From an uncultured Opitutia bacterium (lineage in GTDB: Bacteria > Verrucomicrobiota > Verrucomicrobiia > Opitutales > UBA953), in the NCBI GenBank assembly GCA_903925205.1, contig CAIYEN010000141.1, positions 1 to 55,084 of the forward strand: a DNA stretch of 55,084 bases. The letters are read 5' to 3'. Under the pieces are notes generated by a model. The model worked only from the letters and a program-made list of their open reading frames with translations, was not told where the DNA came from and did not search any database. Each line of letters begins with the position of its first letter. Positions within the stretch are counted from its first letter, which is position 1. A program made the position numbers and the translations under genes. This document shows positions 23,865 to 33,006 of the stretch, in pieces.

Positions 23865-24683
23865 TTAAGGATTGGCAAAGGGCACCGCCGCGGGCGCACC
23901 CAGCACCACCCCGCCGGTGACCGCGGCACAAACCGTCCCGACCGGCAGGTCGAGACCGACCAAAGCCAACCCGTGCGGGCCCGCGGCGGAGCGCACCTTA
24001 CCGATGACCTTACCCGCCGACGTCAGTTCGGTGCCGGCGGACAGGGACGATCCATCGGTCGACTCGACACGGCGGAGAATCCGACGTAACGAACCCATGG
24101 ACTGGATGCGTGCCATCACTTCCTGTCCGAGGTAGCAGCCCTTGGTATAACTGACCCAAGGCTCGAGTCCGCATTCCTGCGGAAACTCGTTGGACCCGCA
24201 ATCGTCGGGGACGGAAGGCACCCCCGCCAAAATCCGGTCAGCCTCGAGCGCTTCATACGTGGCGAGTTCCCAAGGGAGCGACTGAGCGGGCGGAGCCAAG
24301 ACCTCCCAAGAGGGCCCGCCCGCGCGGGCCGCCGGAATCAAGCGCACGCCCGCGATTTCGGCCGGGACGCCCGTACCCCAAAGCACGCCCCGCTGCCAGT
24401 GATCGGAAACATCCGCCGCGGCCACGTCGTCCGCGATGACGTTGGCCGTGACGACGGCGATCAGTTCTGCGGGTGGGCAGTGCGGGCTGAGCAGCAAAAA
24501 CGCGCCGTCGGCCGCCTTCACCACCAACGTGTGCGCGAGCACCCGGCCCTTGCGGTTCAACCACAAGGCGGGCTGCCCATCACCCCGACGTAGGTCGGCG
24601 GCGCACTGCCCCTGCAGGAACGTCGCGGCGTCGTCGCCCGTCACGCGCACGACCGTCGTCGAAGTTGGCGTGAAGCGGAGCAT
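23865..24683 (-). CDS. ygfZ: YgfZ/GcvT-like folate-binding iron-sulfur protein
   Basis: A 272-residue member of the YgfZ family (COG0354), which binds tetrahydrofolate and helps maintain or repair Fe-S clusters. The family signature K-G-C-Y-x-G-Q-E is present as KGCYLGQE (181-188) with its essential Cys183, followed by VMARIQSMGSLRRIL. The N-terminus has VVRVTGDDAATFLQGQCAADL, which is also typical. Length is shorter than E. coli YgfZ (326) but normal for the family. It starts 8 nt after the pgpA stop on the reverse strand and precedes class I fumarase. Confidence 0.9.
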   Translation of the reverse strand: MLRFTPTSTTVVRVTGDDAATFLQGQCAADLRRGDGQPALWLNRKGRVLAHTLVVKAADGAFLLLSPHCPPAELIAVVTANVIADDVAAADVSDHWQRGVLWGTGVPAEIAGVRLIPAARAGGPSWEVLAPPAQSLPWELATYEALEADRILAGVPSVPDDCGSNEFPQECGLEPWVSYTKGCYLGQEVMARIQSMGSLRRILRRVESTDGSSLSAGTELTSAGKVIGKVRSAAGPHGLALVGLDLPVGTVCAAVTGGVVLGAPAAVPFANP

Positions 24684-24691
24684 GGCGGCGC

Positions 24692-25165
24692 TCAGGCGGC
24701 CAGGAAGGCGATGCCTTGCAGGACCAAGTTGGCGTAGAAGGCGGCCATCACATCATCGAGCACGATACCGAAACCGCCCGGCAGTTTCTCGAGCGCCTTG
24801 ATGCCGAAAGGCTTGGTGATGTCGAAGAGCCGAAACAGCAGGAAGCCGACGATGACCAAGAGGAAGCCCTTGGCCGAACCGAGCGCGAGGTGCTTGTTGA
24901 AGAGGAACACCAGCGGCATGGCCACGAACTCATCCAGGATGACTTCGGAAGGGTCCTTCTTCTTCAGCAAGAACGCCGCGACACCGCAGAAGAAAATCGC
25001 CGCCAGCACGACGAGCGCGTCAAAGACCAATTCATGGTACCACGCATGGCCCCGGGCCAAGTTGCGCACTACCAAGGCCCACCATAGCAACCCCGCGGCG
25101 GAACCCCAAGTACCTGGCGCGCGCAACCGACCCAGCGGCCCCAGCGTGGCAATACCGACCATCAT
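24692..25165 (-). CDS. pgpA: Phosphatidylglycerophosphatase A
   Basis: Membrane phosphatase converting phosphatidylglycerophosphate to phosphatidylglycerol. The 157-residue product has the PgpA pattern: LRAPGTWGSAAGLLWW near the N-terminus, the acidic motif KKKDPSEVILDEFVAMPLVF, FLLFRLFDITKPFGIKALE and GGFGIVLDDVMAAFYANL near the end, all of which carry the Mg2+-binding acidic residues. Four hydrophobic segments are seen. Its ATG overlaps the pgsA stop by 4 nt, so synthesis of the two sequential enzymes is coupled. Confidence 0.94.
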   Translation of the reverse strand: MMVGIATLGPLGRLRAPGTWGSAAGLLWWALVVRNLARGHAWYHELVFDALVVLAAIFFCGVAAFLLKKKDPSEVILDEFVAMPLVFLFNKHLALGSAKGFLLVIVGFLLFRLFDITKPFGIKALEKLPGGFGIVLDDVMAAFYANLVLQGIAFLAA

Positions 25166-25827
25166 TCAGACAAGCCCGGCAAGTGCCGGCGATGGCGGAT
25201 GAGGTAACTGGCGCCCGAGATCACCGTCAGCGCAACGGAGAGCCAGAAGAGCCCCATGATGATCACTTCCCAACGCTCGTGCCAAAGGGCGGAAAGCTTC
25301 CAATGCGTTTCATAGGCACGCAGGCCGATGAGATGGCCGATGGCCAAGATTTGCAGGAAGGTCTTGATTTTGCCGAGCCCTTCAGCCTCGAGCACCTGAC
25401 CCGAGGCGGCCGCGACGAGACGCAGGCCAGTAATCAGGAACTCACGACACAGGATCAGCACCACGCCGAAAGCGGCCAACAGGCGCTCGCCATCTGAAGG
25501 GTTCAGGTAGCCAGCGGCGGGCAAGTCTCCCAGCACGGGGCCGAGCACATGACGACCTGGCAGGCAATCGGCCGCCAGCAAAGCCACGAGCAGCCCGAGG
25601 ATGAAGATTTTGTCGACCAAGGCGTCCATCAGCCGGCCGAAGTCCGAGACCGCCCCCAGCTTGCGGGCAATCCAGCCATCAAAGATGTCGGTCAAGGCGG
25701 CTAGGATGAACAAAGCCAAGGCCGCGCTGGCCCAGACCCCCGCCCAAGAGGTCCAGAGCGCGATCAAGAAGACCGCCGGCAGCCGGGCCGCGGTCAGAAG
25801 ATTAGGGATGTGCCGAAGAAAACGCAT
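25162..25827 (-). CDS. pgsA: CDP-diacylglycerol-glycerol-3-phosphate 3-phosphatidyltransferase
   Basis: Membrane CDP-alcohol phosphotransferase making phosphatidylglycerophosphate, the committed step to anionic phospholipids. The 221-residue product begins RFLRHIPNLLTAARLPAVF and carries the complete motif D-x2-D-G-x2-A-R-x8-G-x3-D-x3-D, from Asp47 to Asp72 (DIFDGWIAR ... GRLMDALVD). About five hydrophobic segments follow. The ATG at 25827 was chosen from homology; the frame is open for another 39 codons upstream, which would overlap coaD. Directly followed by pgpA. The 54 nt between it and coaD must hold both divergent promoters. Confidence 0.94.
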   Translation of the reverse strand: MRFLRHIPNLLTAARLPAVFLIALWTSWAGVWASAALALFILAALTDIFDGWIARKLGAVSDFGRLMDALVDKIFILGLLVALLAADCLPGRHVLGPVLGDLPAAGYLNPSDGERLLAAFGVVLILCREFLITGLRLVAAASGQVLEAEGLGKIKTFLQILAIGHLIGLRAYETHWKLSALWHERWEVIIMGLFWLSVALTVISGASYLIRHRRHLPGLSE

Positions 25828-25881
25828 GCGGGCTTGCGGGGACAATGTTCTGGGGCGAGAGTCGGTCGCAACAGGAAAACA

Positions 25882-26373
25882 ATGGCCCTCAAACCGCGCA
25901 TCGCCGTCTACCCCGGCACCTTCGACCCGATCACGCTCGGCCACCTCGACGTGCTCCGTCGGGCTTCGCGTCTCTTCGACCGCGTCATCGTCGCCGTGGC
26001 GCCGAGCGACTCCAAGAATCCTTTATTCCCCTTAGACGAACGCTTGGTCATGGCGCGCGAAGCCTGTAAGGGCATGGGCAAGATCCGGGTCCTGTCGCTG
26101 GATGGCCTCACCGTGGAGTTCGCCCGTAAGCACAAGGCCGTGGCCATTATCCGCGGCCTCCGCAAGTTCAGTGACTTTGAGTTCGAGTTCGACCTAGCCC
26201 ATGCCAACCGCCTCATGGCCCCCGAAATCGAGACCGTCGTCCTCATGCCTAGCCAGGACCAGTTTGTGACCTCTTCGACCTTCGTGAAGGACATTGCCCG
26301 CCATAAACTGTCCCAAGCAGCCGCTTTTGTGCCCCGTTGCGTGCTGCCGCGCCTCAAAAAACGCCTTGGTTGA
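25882..26373 (+). CDS. coaD: Phosphopantetheine adenylyltransferase
   Basis: Penultimate enzyme of coenzyme A synthesis, transferring AMP from ATP to 4-phosphopantetheine; a homohexamer. The 163-residue product shows the nucleotidyltransferase N-terminus AVYPGTFDPITLGHLDVL with TLGH at 18-21, then AIIRGLRKFSDFEFEFDLAHANRLM, ETVVLMPSQDQFVTSSTFVKDIA. AGGA lies 6 nt before the ATG, giving a rare clear ribosome-binding site in this window, which supports the 25882 start over in-frame upstream codons. It diverges from pgsA. Confidence 0.96.
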   Translation: MALKPRIAVYPGTFDPITLGHLDVLRRASRLFDRVIVAVAPSDSKNPLFPLDERLVMAREACKGMGKIRVLSLDGLTVEFARKHKAVAIIRGLRKFSDFEFEFDLAHANRLMAPEIETVVLMPSQDQFVTSSTFVKDIARHKLSQAAAFVPRCVLPRLKKRLG

Positions 26374-26486
26374 GCCTAAAAAGGCCCTTCCTCCGCTGTT
26401 GACCGTGGGGAAATGTTCCGTTTGCTCCCCCTTTCCCCCCTTGCGAGCCCGCTAGGGCGGCTCCCAACCTTCCTTTCTATACATCC

Positions 26487-27797
26487 ATGGACATCAAAAT
26501 CCAAGTTACCAATCCGACCCGCCGCTCCGTCACCGTGACGATTCCTGCGGCCACCGTCGCCGCTTCCGAAAAGGAAGTGATCAAGGGCTTCACCCGCGAA
26601 GCCGCCCTGCCTGGCTACCGTCCGGGCAAGGCGCCCGAAGCGCGCGTCCGCCAGAAGTACGCTAAGAACATCGCCGACGAAATCAGCCAGCGCCTCCTCG
26701 CGCAGGGCTACGATCGCGTCAAAGAAGAGAAGGGCTTCACCGTCTACACCCTCGCCGACGTCCAGAAGGAAGAAACCGCCCAGGGCGCCGATGTCGTCAT
26801 CCGCTACGAAGTCGACGTCCTCCCCGAGTTTAAGACCCCCGACTGGCAGAGCATCAAGATCGCCAAGGAAGCCGTCACGGTGACCGACGCCGACCTCGAA
26901 GAACACCTCCAGAAGTTGCTCCAGCAGCGCGCCCGCTACGAGAAGACCGAAGCCGCTGCCGCCAAGGGCGACTACGTCCGTCTCAGCTACACCGGCACCG
27001 TGGACGGCAAGGCCGTCAAGGAAGTCGACGCCGAAGCCGGCCCGCTAGGCTCGTCCGAATCCACTTGGGAAGAAGCGGGCTCGGAAAGCGAAGTCGTCGC
27101 CGTCCCCGCGATCGCTCAGGCCATCATCGGCCTGAAGGCTGGCGACACCGCCAAGGCCGAGCAGGCCTACGGTGCCGACGCCACCCGCGAAGCCCTGCGC
27201 GGCAAGACCGTGCAGTACGCCCTCACCATCGCCGAAGTTCGCCGCAAGGAAATCCCCACCGTGGACGAGGCCTTCTGCAAGTCCGTCGGCGTCAAGGATG
27301 AAGCCGACCTCCGTGACCAGCTCCGCAAGGGCATCACCGGCACCAAGGAACAGGCCGCGGAAACCGCCCGCCGCGAAAAGGCCCTCGACGCCCTCATCAC
27401 TGGCCTCGACCTCCCCCTCCCCCAGTCCGCCGTGGATTCCGTCGCCAATGGCCTCTTCAATGAGTACCTGCAGCTCCGCCTCCGTAACGGCACCCTGAAG
27501 CCCGACCAGTTCGAAGCCCAGCGCGAGGAAATCATCACCGAGTCCCGCAAGGCCGCTGAAACCAAGGTCCGCGCCCAGGTCGTCCTGGTCCGAATCGCTG
27601 AGGAAAACGGCATCGACCTCACCCAAGAGGAATTCACCCAGGCCATCCTCCGCGAGGCCTACCGCACCAACGTTCAGCCCGAAAAGCTGGCCAAGGACCG
27701 TAATCAACTCCAGGTCATCCGCCGCGACGCGGTCCTGAATAAGGCCCTCGACCTCGTCCTCGACGGGAAAGCCCCAGAAGCGGTTGAGAAAGCCTAA
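26487..27797 (+). CDS. tig: Trigger factor
   Basis: Ribosome-bound chaperone at the peptide exit tunnel. The 436-residue product has an N-terminal ribosome-binding domain with the signature GYRPGKAP (43-50), a central FKBP-type prolyl isomerase domain (about 150-245, starting at KGDYVRLSYTG), and a C-terminal helical chaperone domain that begins at EIPTVDEAFCKSVG. Length is normal. The leader holds a TTGACC hexamer at 26399 and a pyrimidine-rich stretch, with no Shine-Dalgarno. It is followed by clpP and clpX, the common tig-clpP-clpX order that links folding and proteolysis. Confidence 0.97.
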   Translation: MDIKIQVTNPTRRSVTVTIPAATVAASEKEVIKGFTREAALPGYRPGKAPEARVRQKYAKNIADEISQRLLAQGYDRVKEEKGFTVYTLADVQKEETAQGADVVIRYEVDVLPEFKTPDWQSIKIAKEAVTVTDADLEEHLQKLLQQRARYEKTEAAAAKGDYVRLSYTGTVDGKAVKEVDAEAGPLGSSESTWEEAGSESEVVAVPAIAQAIIGLKAGDTAKAEQAYGADATREALRGKTVQYALTIAEVRRKEIPTVDEAFCKSVGVKDEADLRDQLRKGITGTKEQAAETARREKALDALITGLDLPLPQSAVDSVANGLFNEYLQLRLRNGTLKPDQFEAQREEIITESRKAAETKVRAQVVLVRIAEENGIDLTQEEFTQAILREAYRTNVQPEKLAKDRNQLQVIRRDAVLNKALDLVLDGKAPEAVEKA

Positions 27798-27802
27798 GGT
27801 CC

Positions 27803-27815
27803 GGGTATAGTACCC
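27803..27815 (+). other. Small hairpin between tig and clpP
   Basis: GGGTA-TAG-TACCC, a 5-bp stem starting 5 nt after the tig stop. No T run follows, so it is at most an RNA processing or stability element in the tig-clpP-clpX transcript. Confidence 0.4.
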
Positions 27816-27832
27816 CCTAACTCCTCCAAACT

Positions 27833-28429
27833 ATGTCCTATATCATCCCCAACGTTGTTGAAAGAGATGCGCGCGGCGAACGGGCCTGGGACATCTACAG
27901 CCGTCTGCTCAAGGACCGCATCATCTTCCTGGGCTCGCCCATCTACGACGACGTCGCCAACGCCGTCATTGCCCAGATGTTGTTCCTGCAGATGGAAGAC
28001 CCGAAGAAGGACATCTCGCTCTACATCAACTCCCCGGGCGGCTCGATCACCGCAGGGATGGCGATCTACGACACGATGAACTTCCTCACGTGCGAGGTGA
28101 ACACCTATTGCATCGGTATGGCCGCCTCGATGGCGACTGTCCTGCTCGCCGCCGGCACCAAGGGCAAGCGCCACGCGCTGCCGAATTGCCGCGTCATGAT
28201 CCACCAGCCGAGCGGCGGGGCGACGGGCCAAACGTCCGATATTTCTATCGCCGCCAAGGAAATCCTCCGCTGGCGCGATACGCTGAACCATGTCCTCGCG
28301 AAGCACAGCGGGCGCACGGCGGCCGAGCTGCAGCGCGACTCCGACCGCGATAATTACATGACGGCCGATGAGGCCAAGGCCTACGGCCTCGTCGACCACG
28401 TCGTCCTGCCTAAGGCAGGCCGCGCCTAA
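27833..28429 (+). CDS. clpP: ATP-dependent Clp protease proteolytic subunit
   Basis: Serine protease forming a double heptameric chamber. The 198-residue product starts [20 protein letters not shown] and carries the catalytic triad Ser99 in GMAASMA, His124 in MIHQPSGG, and Asp173 in DRDNYM. The [20 protein letters not shown] segment (62-81) is fully conserved. Residues before the catalytic core are short, as in mature ClpP. No Shine-Dalgarno: the leader reads CCCCCTAACTCCTCCAAACT before the ATG. It lies 35 nt after tig and 5 nt before clpX. Confidence 0.97.
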   Translation: MSYIIPNVVERDARGERAWDIYSRLLKDRIIFLGSPIYDDVANAVIAQMLFLQMEDPKKDISLYINSPGGSITAGMAIYDTMNFLTCEVNTYCIGMAASMATVLLAAGTKGKRHALPNCRVMIHQPSGGATGQTSDISIAAKEILRWRDTLNHVLAKHSGRTAAELQRDSDRDNYMTADEAKAYGLVDHVVLPKAGRA

Positions 28430-28434
28430 TCCTC

Positions 28435-29766
28435 ATGGCCGGCGACCAGGCGGAGTGTTGCTCCTTCTGCGGCAAGCCGGCCGCGCAGGCGGGGAAACTC
28501 ATCGCGGGGCCCAAGGGCATCGGCATCTGCGATGTCTGCGTGTCCACTTGCGGTCGGCTCATCGACCGTGAACGCGCCCGCGAGGGCAAAGGCAGCCCGA
28601 CTCCCTCCGCCGGCCCGACCATGCAGGCGGGCCCGGCCAAGTACGTGCCGACTCCCGTCAAGCTCGTCGCCCCGTCGGCCCTCCGCGCGGAACTCGACAT
28701 TCACGTCATCGGCCAGGACCACGCCAAGAAGGTCCTCTCCGTTGCCGTCCATAATCACTACAAGCGCCTCAACGATCGGCTCACGCAAGCCGCGGGCGGC
28801 GATAAGAGTAACGCCCTCGGCGAAGTCGAATTAGACAAGAGCAACGTCCTGCTGATTGGCCCGACGGGCACCGGCAAGACGCTCCTCGCGAAGACCCTCG
28901 CGCGCATGCTCGATGTGCCGTTCGCCATCGCGGACGCCACCACGCTCACCGAAGCCGGCTACGTCGGCGACGACGTCGAAACCGTCGTCCTCCGCCTGCT
29001 GCAGGCCGCCGACATGAACGTCGAACGTGCCCAGCGCGGCATCATCTTCATCGACGAAATCGACAAAATCGGCCGTAAGTCCGACTCCGCTTCCATCACG
29101 CGCGATGTTTCCGGCGAAGGCGTGCAACAGGCTTTGCTCAAGCTCCTCGAGGGCACGGTTTGCAACGTCCCGCCCGCGGGCGGTCGCAAACACCCCGAGC
29201 AGCAGTGCATTCAGATTGATACGGGCGACATCCTTTTCATCGCCGGTGGTGCCTTCGTTGGCCTCGACCGCCTCATCGCCCGCCGCTCGGGCACCAAGGC
29301 CCTCGGCTTCATCCAAGGCGGCGACATCCCGCCGACGCTGACGGCTGAACAGGTCCTCGCTGGCCTCCAGCCCGAAGACTTATTCTCGTTCGGGATGATT
29401 CCCGAGTTCGTCGGCCGGCTCCCGGTCATCTCCGTCCTCGAGCCACTCAGCAAAGATGCGCTCATCCGCATCCTGACCGAACCGAAGAACGCGCCGACGA
29501 AGCAGTACCGTAAGCTGTTCGGTCTTTCGGGGATGAATCTCGAATTCACCCCCGAAGCCCTGGACGCCCTCGCCGAACGCGCCCTGGCCCTCGGCACTGG
29601 TGCCCGCGGCCTGCGCTCCGTCCTCGAAGGCGTGTTACTCGAGACTATGTACGCCCTGCCGGAACACGCGACGGGCTCGAAGTTCACGGTCACGGCCGAA
29701 GCCATCCGCGGCGAGAAGCCCGTGTCGGTGACGGCCGCCAGCACGAAGCCCCGCAAGGGCGCCTAA
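28435..29766 (+). CDS. clpX: ATP-dependent Clp protease ATP-binding subunit ClpX
   Basis: Hexameric AAA+ unfoldase feeding ClpP. The 443-residue product has an intact N-terminal zinc finger (CSFC at 9-12 and CDVC at 32-35), Walker A GPTGTGKT (142-149), the pore loop GYVG (175-178), Walker B IIFIDEID (203-210), and the C-terminal small domain with sensor 2 in [13 protein letters not shown]. The zinc site is complete here, unlike the degenerate zinc motifs seen in other proteins of this window. hisA begins 4 nt after its stop, so a biosynthetic gene is attached to the protease operon. Confidence 0.97.
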   Translation: MAGDQAECCSFCGKPAAQAGKLIAGPKGIGICDVCVSTCGRLIDRERAREGKGSPTPSAGPTMQAGPAKYVPTPVKLVAPSALRAELDIHVIGQDHAKKVLSVAVHNHYKRLNDRLTQAAGGDKSNALGEVELDKSNVLLIGPTGTGKTLLAKTLARMLDVPFAIADATTLTEAGYVGDDVETVVLRLLQAADMNVERAQRGIIFIDEIDKIGRKSDSASITRDVSGEGVQQALLKLLEGTVCNVPPAGGRKHPEQQCIQIDTGDILFIAGGAFVGLDRLIARRSGTKALGFIQGGDIPPTLTAEQVLAGLQPEDLFSFGMIPEFVGRLPVISVLEPLSKDALIRILTEPKNAPTKQYRKLFGLSGMNLEFTPEALDALAERALALGTGARGLRSVLEGVLLETMYALPEHATGSKFTVTAEAIRGEKPVSVTAASTKPRKGA

Positions 29767-29770
29767 TTTC

Positions 29771-30499
29771 ATGATCGTCTATCCCGCCATCGACATCCGC
29801 GGCGGTCGCTGCGTACGCCTCAGCCAAGGCCGCGACGACGCGCGCACGAACTACTACGAAGACCCCGTCGAACCAGCCGTCCAGTTCACGCAAGCCGGGG
29901 CGGAATGGATCCACGTCGTCGACCTCGATGGCGCCTTCGGCGGCGCACCGCTCAACCTGGCGACGCTCGCACGGATTGCTCAGCTCGGCCCCAAAATCCA
30001 GTTCGGCGGGGGTATGCGTGACCGCGCCCTCGCGGAATCCGCCTACGCCGCCGGCGCCAGCCGCGTCGTCATCGGCACGCGCGCCGCGACCGATCCCGCT
30101 TTCCTGCGCGAGATGGCCAAAGCCCACGGGCCCCGCCTCGCCGTCGGCATCGACGCCAAAGACGGCCTCGTCGCTGTGAAGGGCTGGACGGCCGTGACGG
30201 CCCTCCAGGCCACGGACTTCGCCAAGGAAGCGGGCGAGCTCGGCGTCTCGACGGTGATCTATACCGATATTGCGACGGACGGCATGCTCACTGGCCCAAA
30301 TTGGAAATCGCTCGAAGCGGTGCTCAAGGCCTGCCCTTGCGGCGTCATTGCCTCCGGCGGCGTCGCTGGCGCCGAAGATGTGCAGCGCCTAGCGCAACTT
30401 TCCAAGGCCTACCCTAACTTGGTCGGCGCCATCGTTGGTAAAGCCCTCTACGAAGGCCGCTGCGATGTCGCGGGCCTCTTGGTCGCCGCCCGCGGTTAA
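29771..30499 (+). CDS. hisA: ProFAR isomerase (histidine biosynthesis HisA)
   Basis: TIM-barrel isomerase converting ProFAR to PRFAR, the fourth step of histidine synthesis. The 242-residue product starts MIVYPAIDIRGGRCVRL with catalytic Asp8, continues with GAEWIHVVDLDGAFGG, IQFGGGMRD, the second catalytic Asp128 in GIDAKDG, VIYTDIATDGMLTGPN and CGVIASGGVAG. The phosphate-binding glycine loops are present. It sits 4 nt after clpX. hisD and a HisN-type phosphatase lie 1-3 kb downstream, a partial his cluster; the rest of the pathway is elsewhere. Confidence 0.95.
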   Translation: MIVYPAIDIRGGRCVRLSQGRDDARTNYYEDPVEPAVQFTQAGAEWIHVVDLDGAFGGAPLNLATLARIAQLGPKIQFGGGMRDRALAESAYAAGASRVVIGTRAATDPAFLREMAKAHGPRLAVGIDAKDGLVAVKGWTAVTALQATDFAKEAGELGVSTVIYTDIATDGMLTGPNWKSLEAVLKACPCGVIASGGVAGAEDVQRLAQLSKAYPNLVGAIVGKALYEGRCDVAGLLVAARG

Positions 30500-30502
30500 G
30501 CC

Positions 30503-30868
30503 TCAGCGCGCCGGCACCAAAGCCGGGCCATAGCCGCTCACAATCCCATTGAGTAGGCGCACCTCATGGGTGACCGGTGGAACGGCACGTTTTTCGGCGG
30601 CGTTCTTCCAGCCACCCAAGGCCTTGTTCGCCGCGGCATACTCAAGCTCCGCCGTCGTCGGGAGCATCCGGTAATAAAGCGACTCCATCGTGCCATCAGC
30701 GGAGGCATCGCTCGGCACGCCGAGGAGTTCAATCACTTGCGCCCGGGTGTCACCAACCTTGATGAGGTGCAGCTTGGTGGCGGTGTGGTTCCGCCATTCA
30801 TCCTCGGGCTGGGCGTTCTGGCAGGCCGTGAAGGTCAGGGTCAATAGCAGCAGCGCAAGGATTCGCAT
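30503..30868 (-). CDS. Small lipoprotein with BamE/SmpA-like domain
   Basis: A 121-residue protein. MRILALLLLTLTFTAC is a signal peptide with lipobox FTAC, lipidated Cys16. The mature part contains HLIKVGDTRAQVIELLGVPSD, matching the (I-x-x-G-x-T-x-x-x-V-x-x-x-L-G-x-P) core of the SmpA/BamE superfamily, then YYRMLPTTAELEYA. BamE is an accessory subunit of the outer-membrane beta-barrel assembly machine, but many small lipoproteins share this fold, so the function is not assigned. The ATG at 30868 gives a proper signal peptide; upstream in-frame starts do not. Convergent with hisA, 3 nt between stops. Confidence 0.8.
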   Translation of the reverse strand: MRILALLLLTLTFTACQNAQPEDEWRNHTATKLHLIKVGDTRAQVIELLGVPSDASADGTMESLYYRMLPTTAELEYAAANKALGGWKNAAEKRAVPPVTHEVRLLNGIVSGYGPALVPAR

Positions 30869-30971
30869 GGCTCGAAACCTAGGCGGTTCGCCCGAAAGGG
30901 TCAATGCCGAGCCCGCCCGGCAGGGCGGAGGCTTGCCAAGGCCTGCCGCCAAAGCCATACCCAGAAGCCTT

Positions 30972-31697
30972 ATGGCATCTTTCCGGACCATGCTCGCTTG
31001 GCTAGCCTGCGCGACCTGCGCCTGCGCCGCCGACCTCACCCCCGCCGAGGTCATCGCCAAGGCTCGGGCCGCCCTGACGGCGGATGCCGCGGCCTTCGCT
31101 AAGGTCCGTAGCCTGCAGTTTGAACTGACGTCCGTCGACGCCGAGGGAAAGCCGGCCGGCTTCACCTTGCTCGAGGTGAATGCCCCCGACCAACGCTACC
31201 AGCTCAGCCTCAACGCCAATCGCTCCGTCGAGGAAATCCTCGCGACCAACGGCAACGAAGGCTGGCGCAAGTCCACCCAGACGACCCAAATTGGCGTGCT
31301 GCGCTCCGAGTTCGTCAGCGTGCTCCGCGACATGGCGACGAGTGACCTGACTTTCTTCGCCGCGCCCGCCGAACGGCACGGCGTCGTGAAGGCGGCCCCC
31401 GCGAGCGAAATCAATGGGCGCAAGCAGGTGGCGTTGGAATACGCCTACAAGAGCGGGTTCCGCATCATTCGCCATTTTGACGCTGAAACCTTCCGCCTCA
31501 CCGCCACCGATCAGCCGATGCCCGACGGGAAGACGCAGCGTCAGTTGGTAATCGCAACGGTGGTCGTCGAAGGCATTTTATTCACGCAAAAGGAGACCAT
31601 CCTCATCGACGGTAAGAAGGTCGCCGAGGCCACCTACGAAAAGGTCACCGTCAACCCCACGCTCACGCCGGGTCACTTCATTTTCCCGACCCGCTAA
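30972..31697 (+). CDS. Secreted LolA-like/DUF2092-type protein
   Basis: A 241-residue exported protein with a signal peptide (MASFRTMLAWLACATCACAA, cleavage around ACA-AD). The mature protein looks like the LolA/LolB superfamily of half-barrel proteins: VRSLQFELTSVDAEGKPAG, TNGNEGWRKSTQTTQIGVL, GRKQVALEYAYKSGFRIIRH, and a C-terminal TPGHFIFPTR. Such proteins bind lipids or lipoproteins in the periplasm, but the exact role here is unknown. The ATG at 30972 is preferred; Met7 is a possible alternative. It diverges from the BamE-like lipoprotein and is followed by hisD after 4 nt. Confidence 0.75.
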   Translation: MASFRTMLAWLACATCACAADLTPAEVIAKARAALTADAAAFAKVRSLQFELTSVDAEGKPAGFTLLEVNAPDQRYQLSLNANRSVEEILATNGNEGWRKSTQTTQIGVLRSEFVSVLRDMATSDLTFFAAPAERHGVVKAAPASEINGRKQVALEYAYKSGFRIIRHFDAETFRLTATDQPMPDGKTQRQLVIATVVVEGILFTQKETILIDGKKVAEATYEKVTVNPTLTPGHFIFPTR

Positions 31698-31701
31698 GAC
31701 C

Positions 31702-33006
31702 ATGCCCGTCCTCCAGGCCCACGCCCCAGACTTCCTTCCTCGCCTCCGCGCCTTCGTCGGCAATGGCGAAGCCTCGGCCGACGTCCGCGCAACGGTCGCT
31801 GGCATCATCGCCGACGTCCGTGACCGCGGCGACGCCGCCGTGCTGGCTTACACCAAGAAGTTCGACCACGCGCAGCTGACCGCCCAGCAGCTCCGCATCC
31901 CCGAGGCCCGTCTTAAGGAAGCGGCCAAGCAACTGGCCCCCGCCAAGCGCAAAGCCTTCAACGAAGCCGCCCGTTGCGTGACGGACTTCCACCGCCGCAC
32001 GTTGCCCAAGGGCTGGTCCGCGAAGAACCCGCATGGCGCTACGGTCGGTGAGCGCCACCATGCGATCCGTCGCTGTGGCCTTTACATTCCCGGCGGCCAA
32101 GTCCCGCTCGTCTCGACGGTCCTCATGACCGCGCTCCCCGCTAAGGTCGCCGGGGTGCCCGAACTCTGTGCCTGCACGCCCCCCGGCCCCGACGGGAAGA
32201 TCAACCCTGATATCCTCGCCGCACTCTACCTCTGCGGCATCAAGGAAGTCTACGCCGTCGGCGGCGTCCAAGCCATCGCCGCCCTCGCGCTCGGAACGAA
32301 ATGCATCCCGGCCGTCGATAAGGTCTTTGGCCCCGGCAATGCCTTCGTCACCGAAGCCAAGCGTCAGCTCTTCGGCGTCGTGGGTGTCGACTTACTGCCC
32401 GGCCCCAGCGAAGTGATGATCATCGCCGACCGCACCGCCAACCCGGTCTACGTTGGCGCTGACCTCTGCGCGCAGGCCGAACACGGCAGCGGTAAGGAGA
32501 AGCTCTACCTCGTCTGCGACTCAGCGGCCTTCGCCGACCGTTGCCTCGCTTCCGCCCACGCCCAAGCGCTGACGCTTTCGCATGGCGCCAAGATCACCCA
32601 GGCCCTCGAGAAGATGACCTGCGTGATCCTCGTTCGCAAAATCTCCGAAGCGGCGCGCGTGGCCAACCTGGTTGCGCCCGAACACCTCGAACTCATGGTC
32701 GCAAAGCGCGAAGAAGCCAAGCTCTCCGCCGCCATCACGACCGCGGGCGCCCTACTCCTCGGCCATGAGACCCCGACGGTCCTCGGTGACTTCACCGCTG
32801 GCCCGAGCCACACCTTGCCGACCGGCGGGACCGGACGTTTCTTCAGTGGCCTCCGCGTCGCCGACTTCCTCCGCCGCACCAGTTTCGTGCGCTATGATCA
32901 ACGCTCGCTCGCCAAGGCCGCCAGCGTCGTTGCCGCTTTCGCGGGCATGGAAAGCCTCGACGCGCACGGGCGCTCGCTGCAAGTCCGCCTCGCGAAGAAG
33001 CGTTAG
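31702..33006 (+). CDS. hisD: Histidinol dehydrogenase
   Basis: Zn-dependent, NAD+-linked enzyme oxidising histidinol to histidine (last two steps). The 434-residue product has GLYIPGGQVPLVSTVLM, KVFGPGNAFVTEAKRQ, LPGPSEVMIIADRTAN, DLCAQAEHGS (a zinc-ligand region), VAPEHLELM and the active-site HTLPTGGTGRFFSGL, plus the C-terminal His in LDAHGRSLQVRL. Length is standard. It overlaps the convergent hisN-type gene by 4 nt. It lies 4 nt after the secreted LolA-like gene. Confidence 0.96.
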   Translation: MPVLQAHAPDFLPRLRAFVGNGEASADVRATVAGIIADVRDRGDAAVLAYTKKFDHAQLTAQQLRIPEARLKEAAKQLAPAKRKAFNEAARCVTDFHRRTLPKGWSAKNPHGATVGERHHAIRRCGLYIPGGQVPLVSTVLMTALPAKVAGVPELCACTPPGPDGKINPDILAALYLCGIKEVYAVGGVQAIAALALGTKCIPAVDKVFGPGNAFVTEAKRQLFGVVGVDLLPGPSEVMIIADRTANPVYVGADLCAQAEHGSGKEKLYLVCDSAAFADRCLASAHAQALTLSHGAKITQALEKMTCVILVRKISEAARVANLVAPEHLELMVAKREEAKLSAAITTAGALLLGHETPTVLGDFTAGPSHTLPTGGTGRFFSGLRVADFLRRTSFVRYDQRSLAKAASVVAAFAGMESLDAHGRSLQVRLAKKR

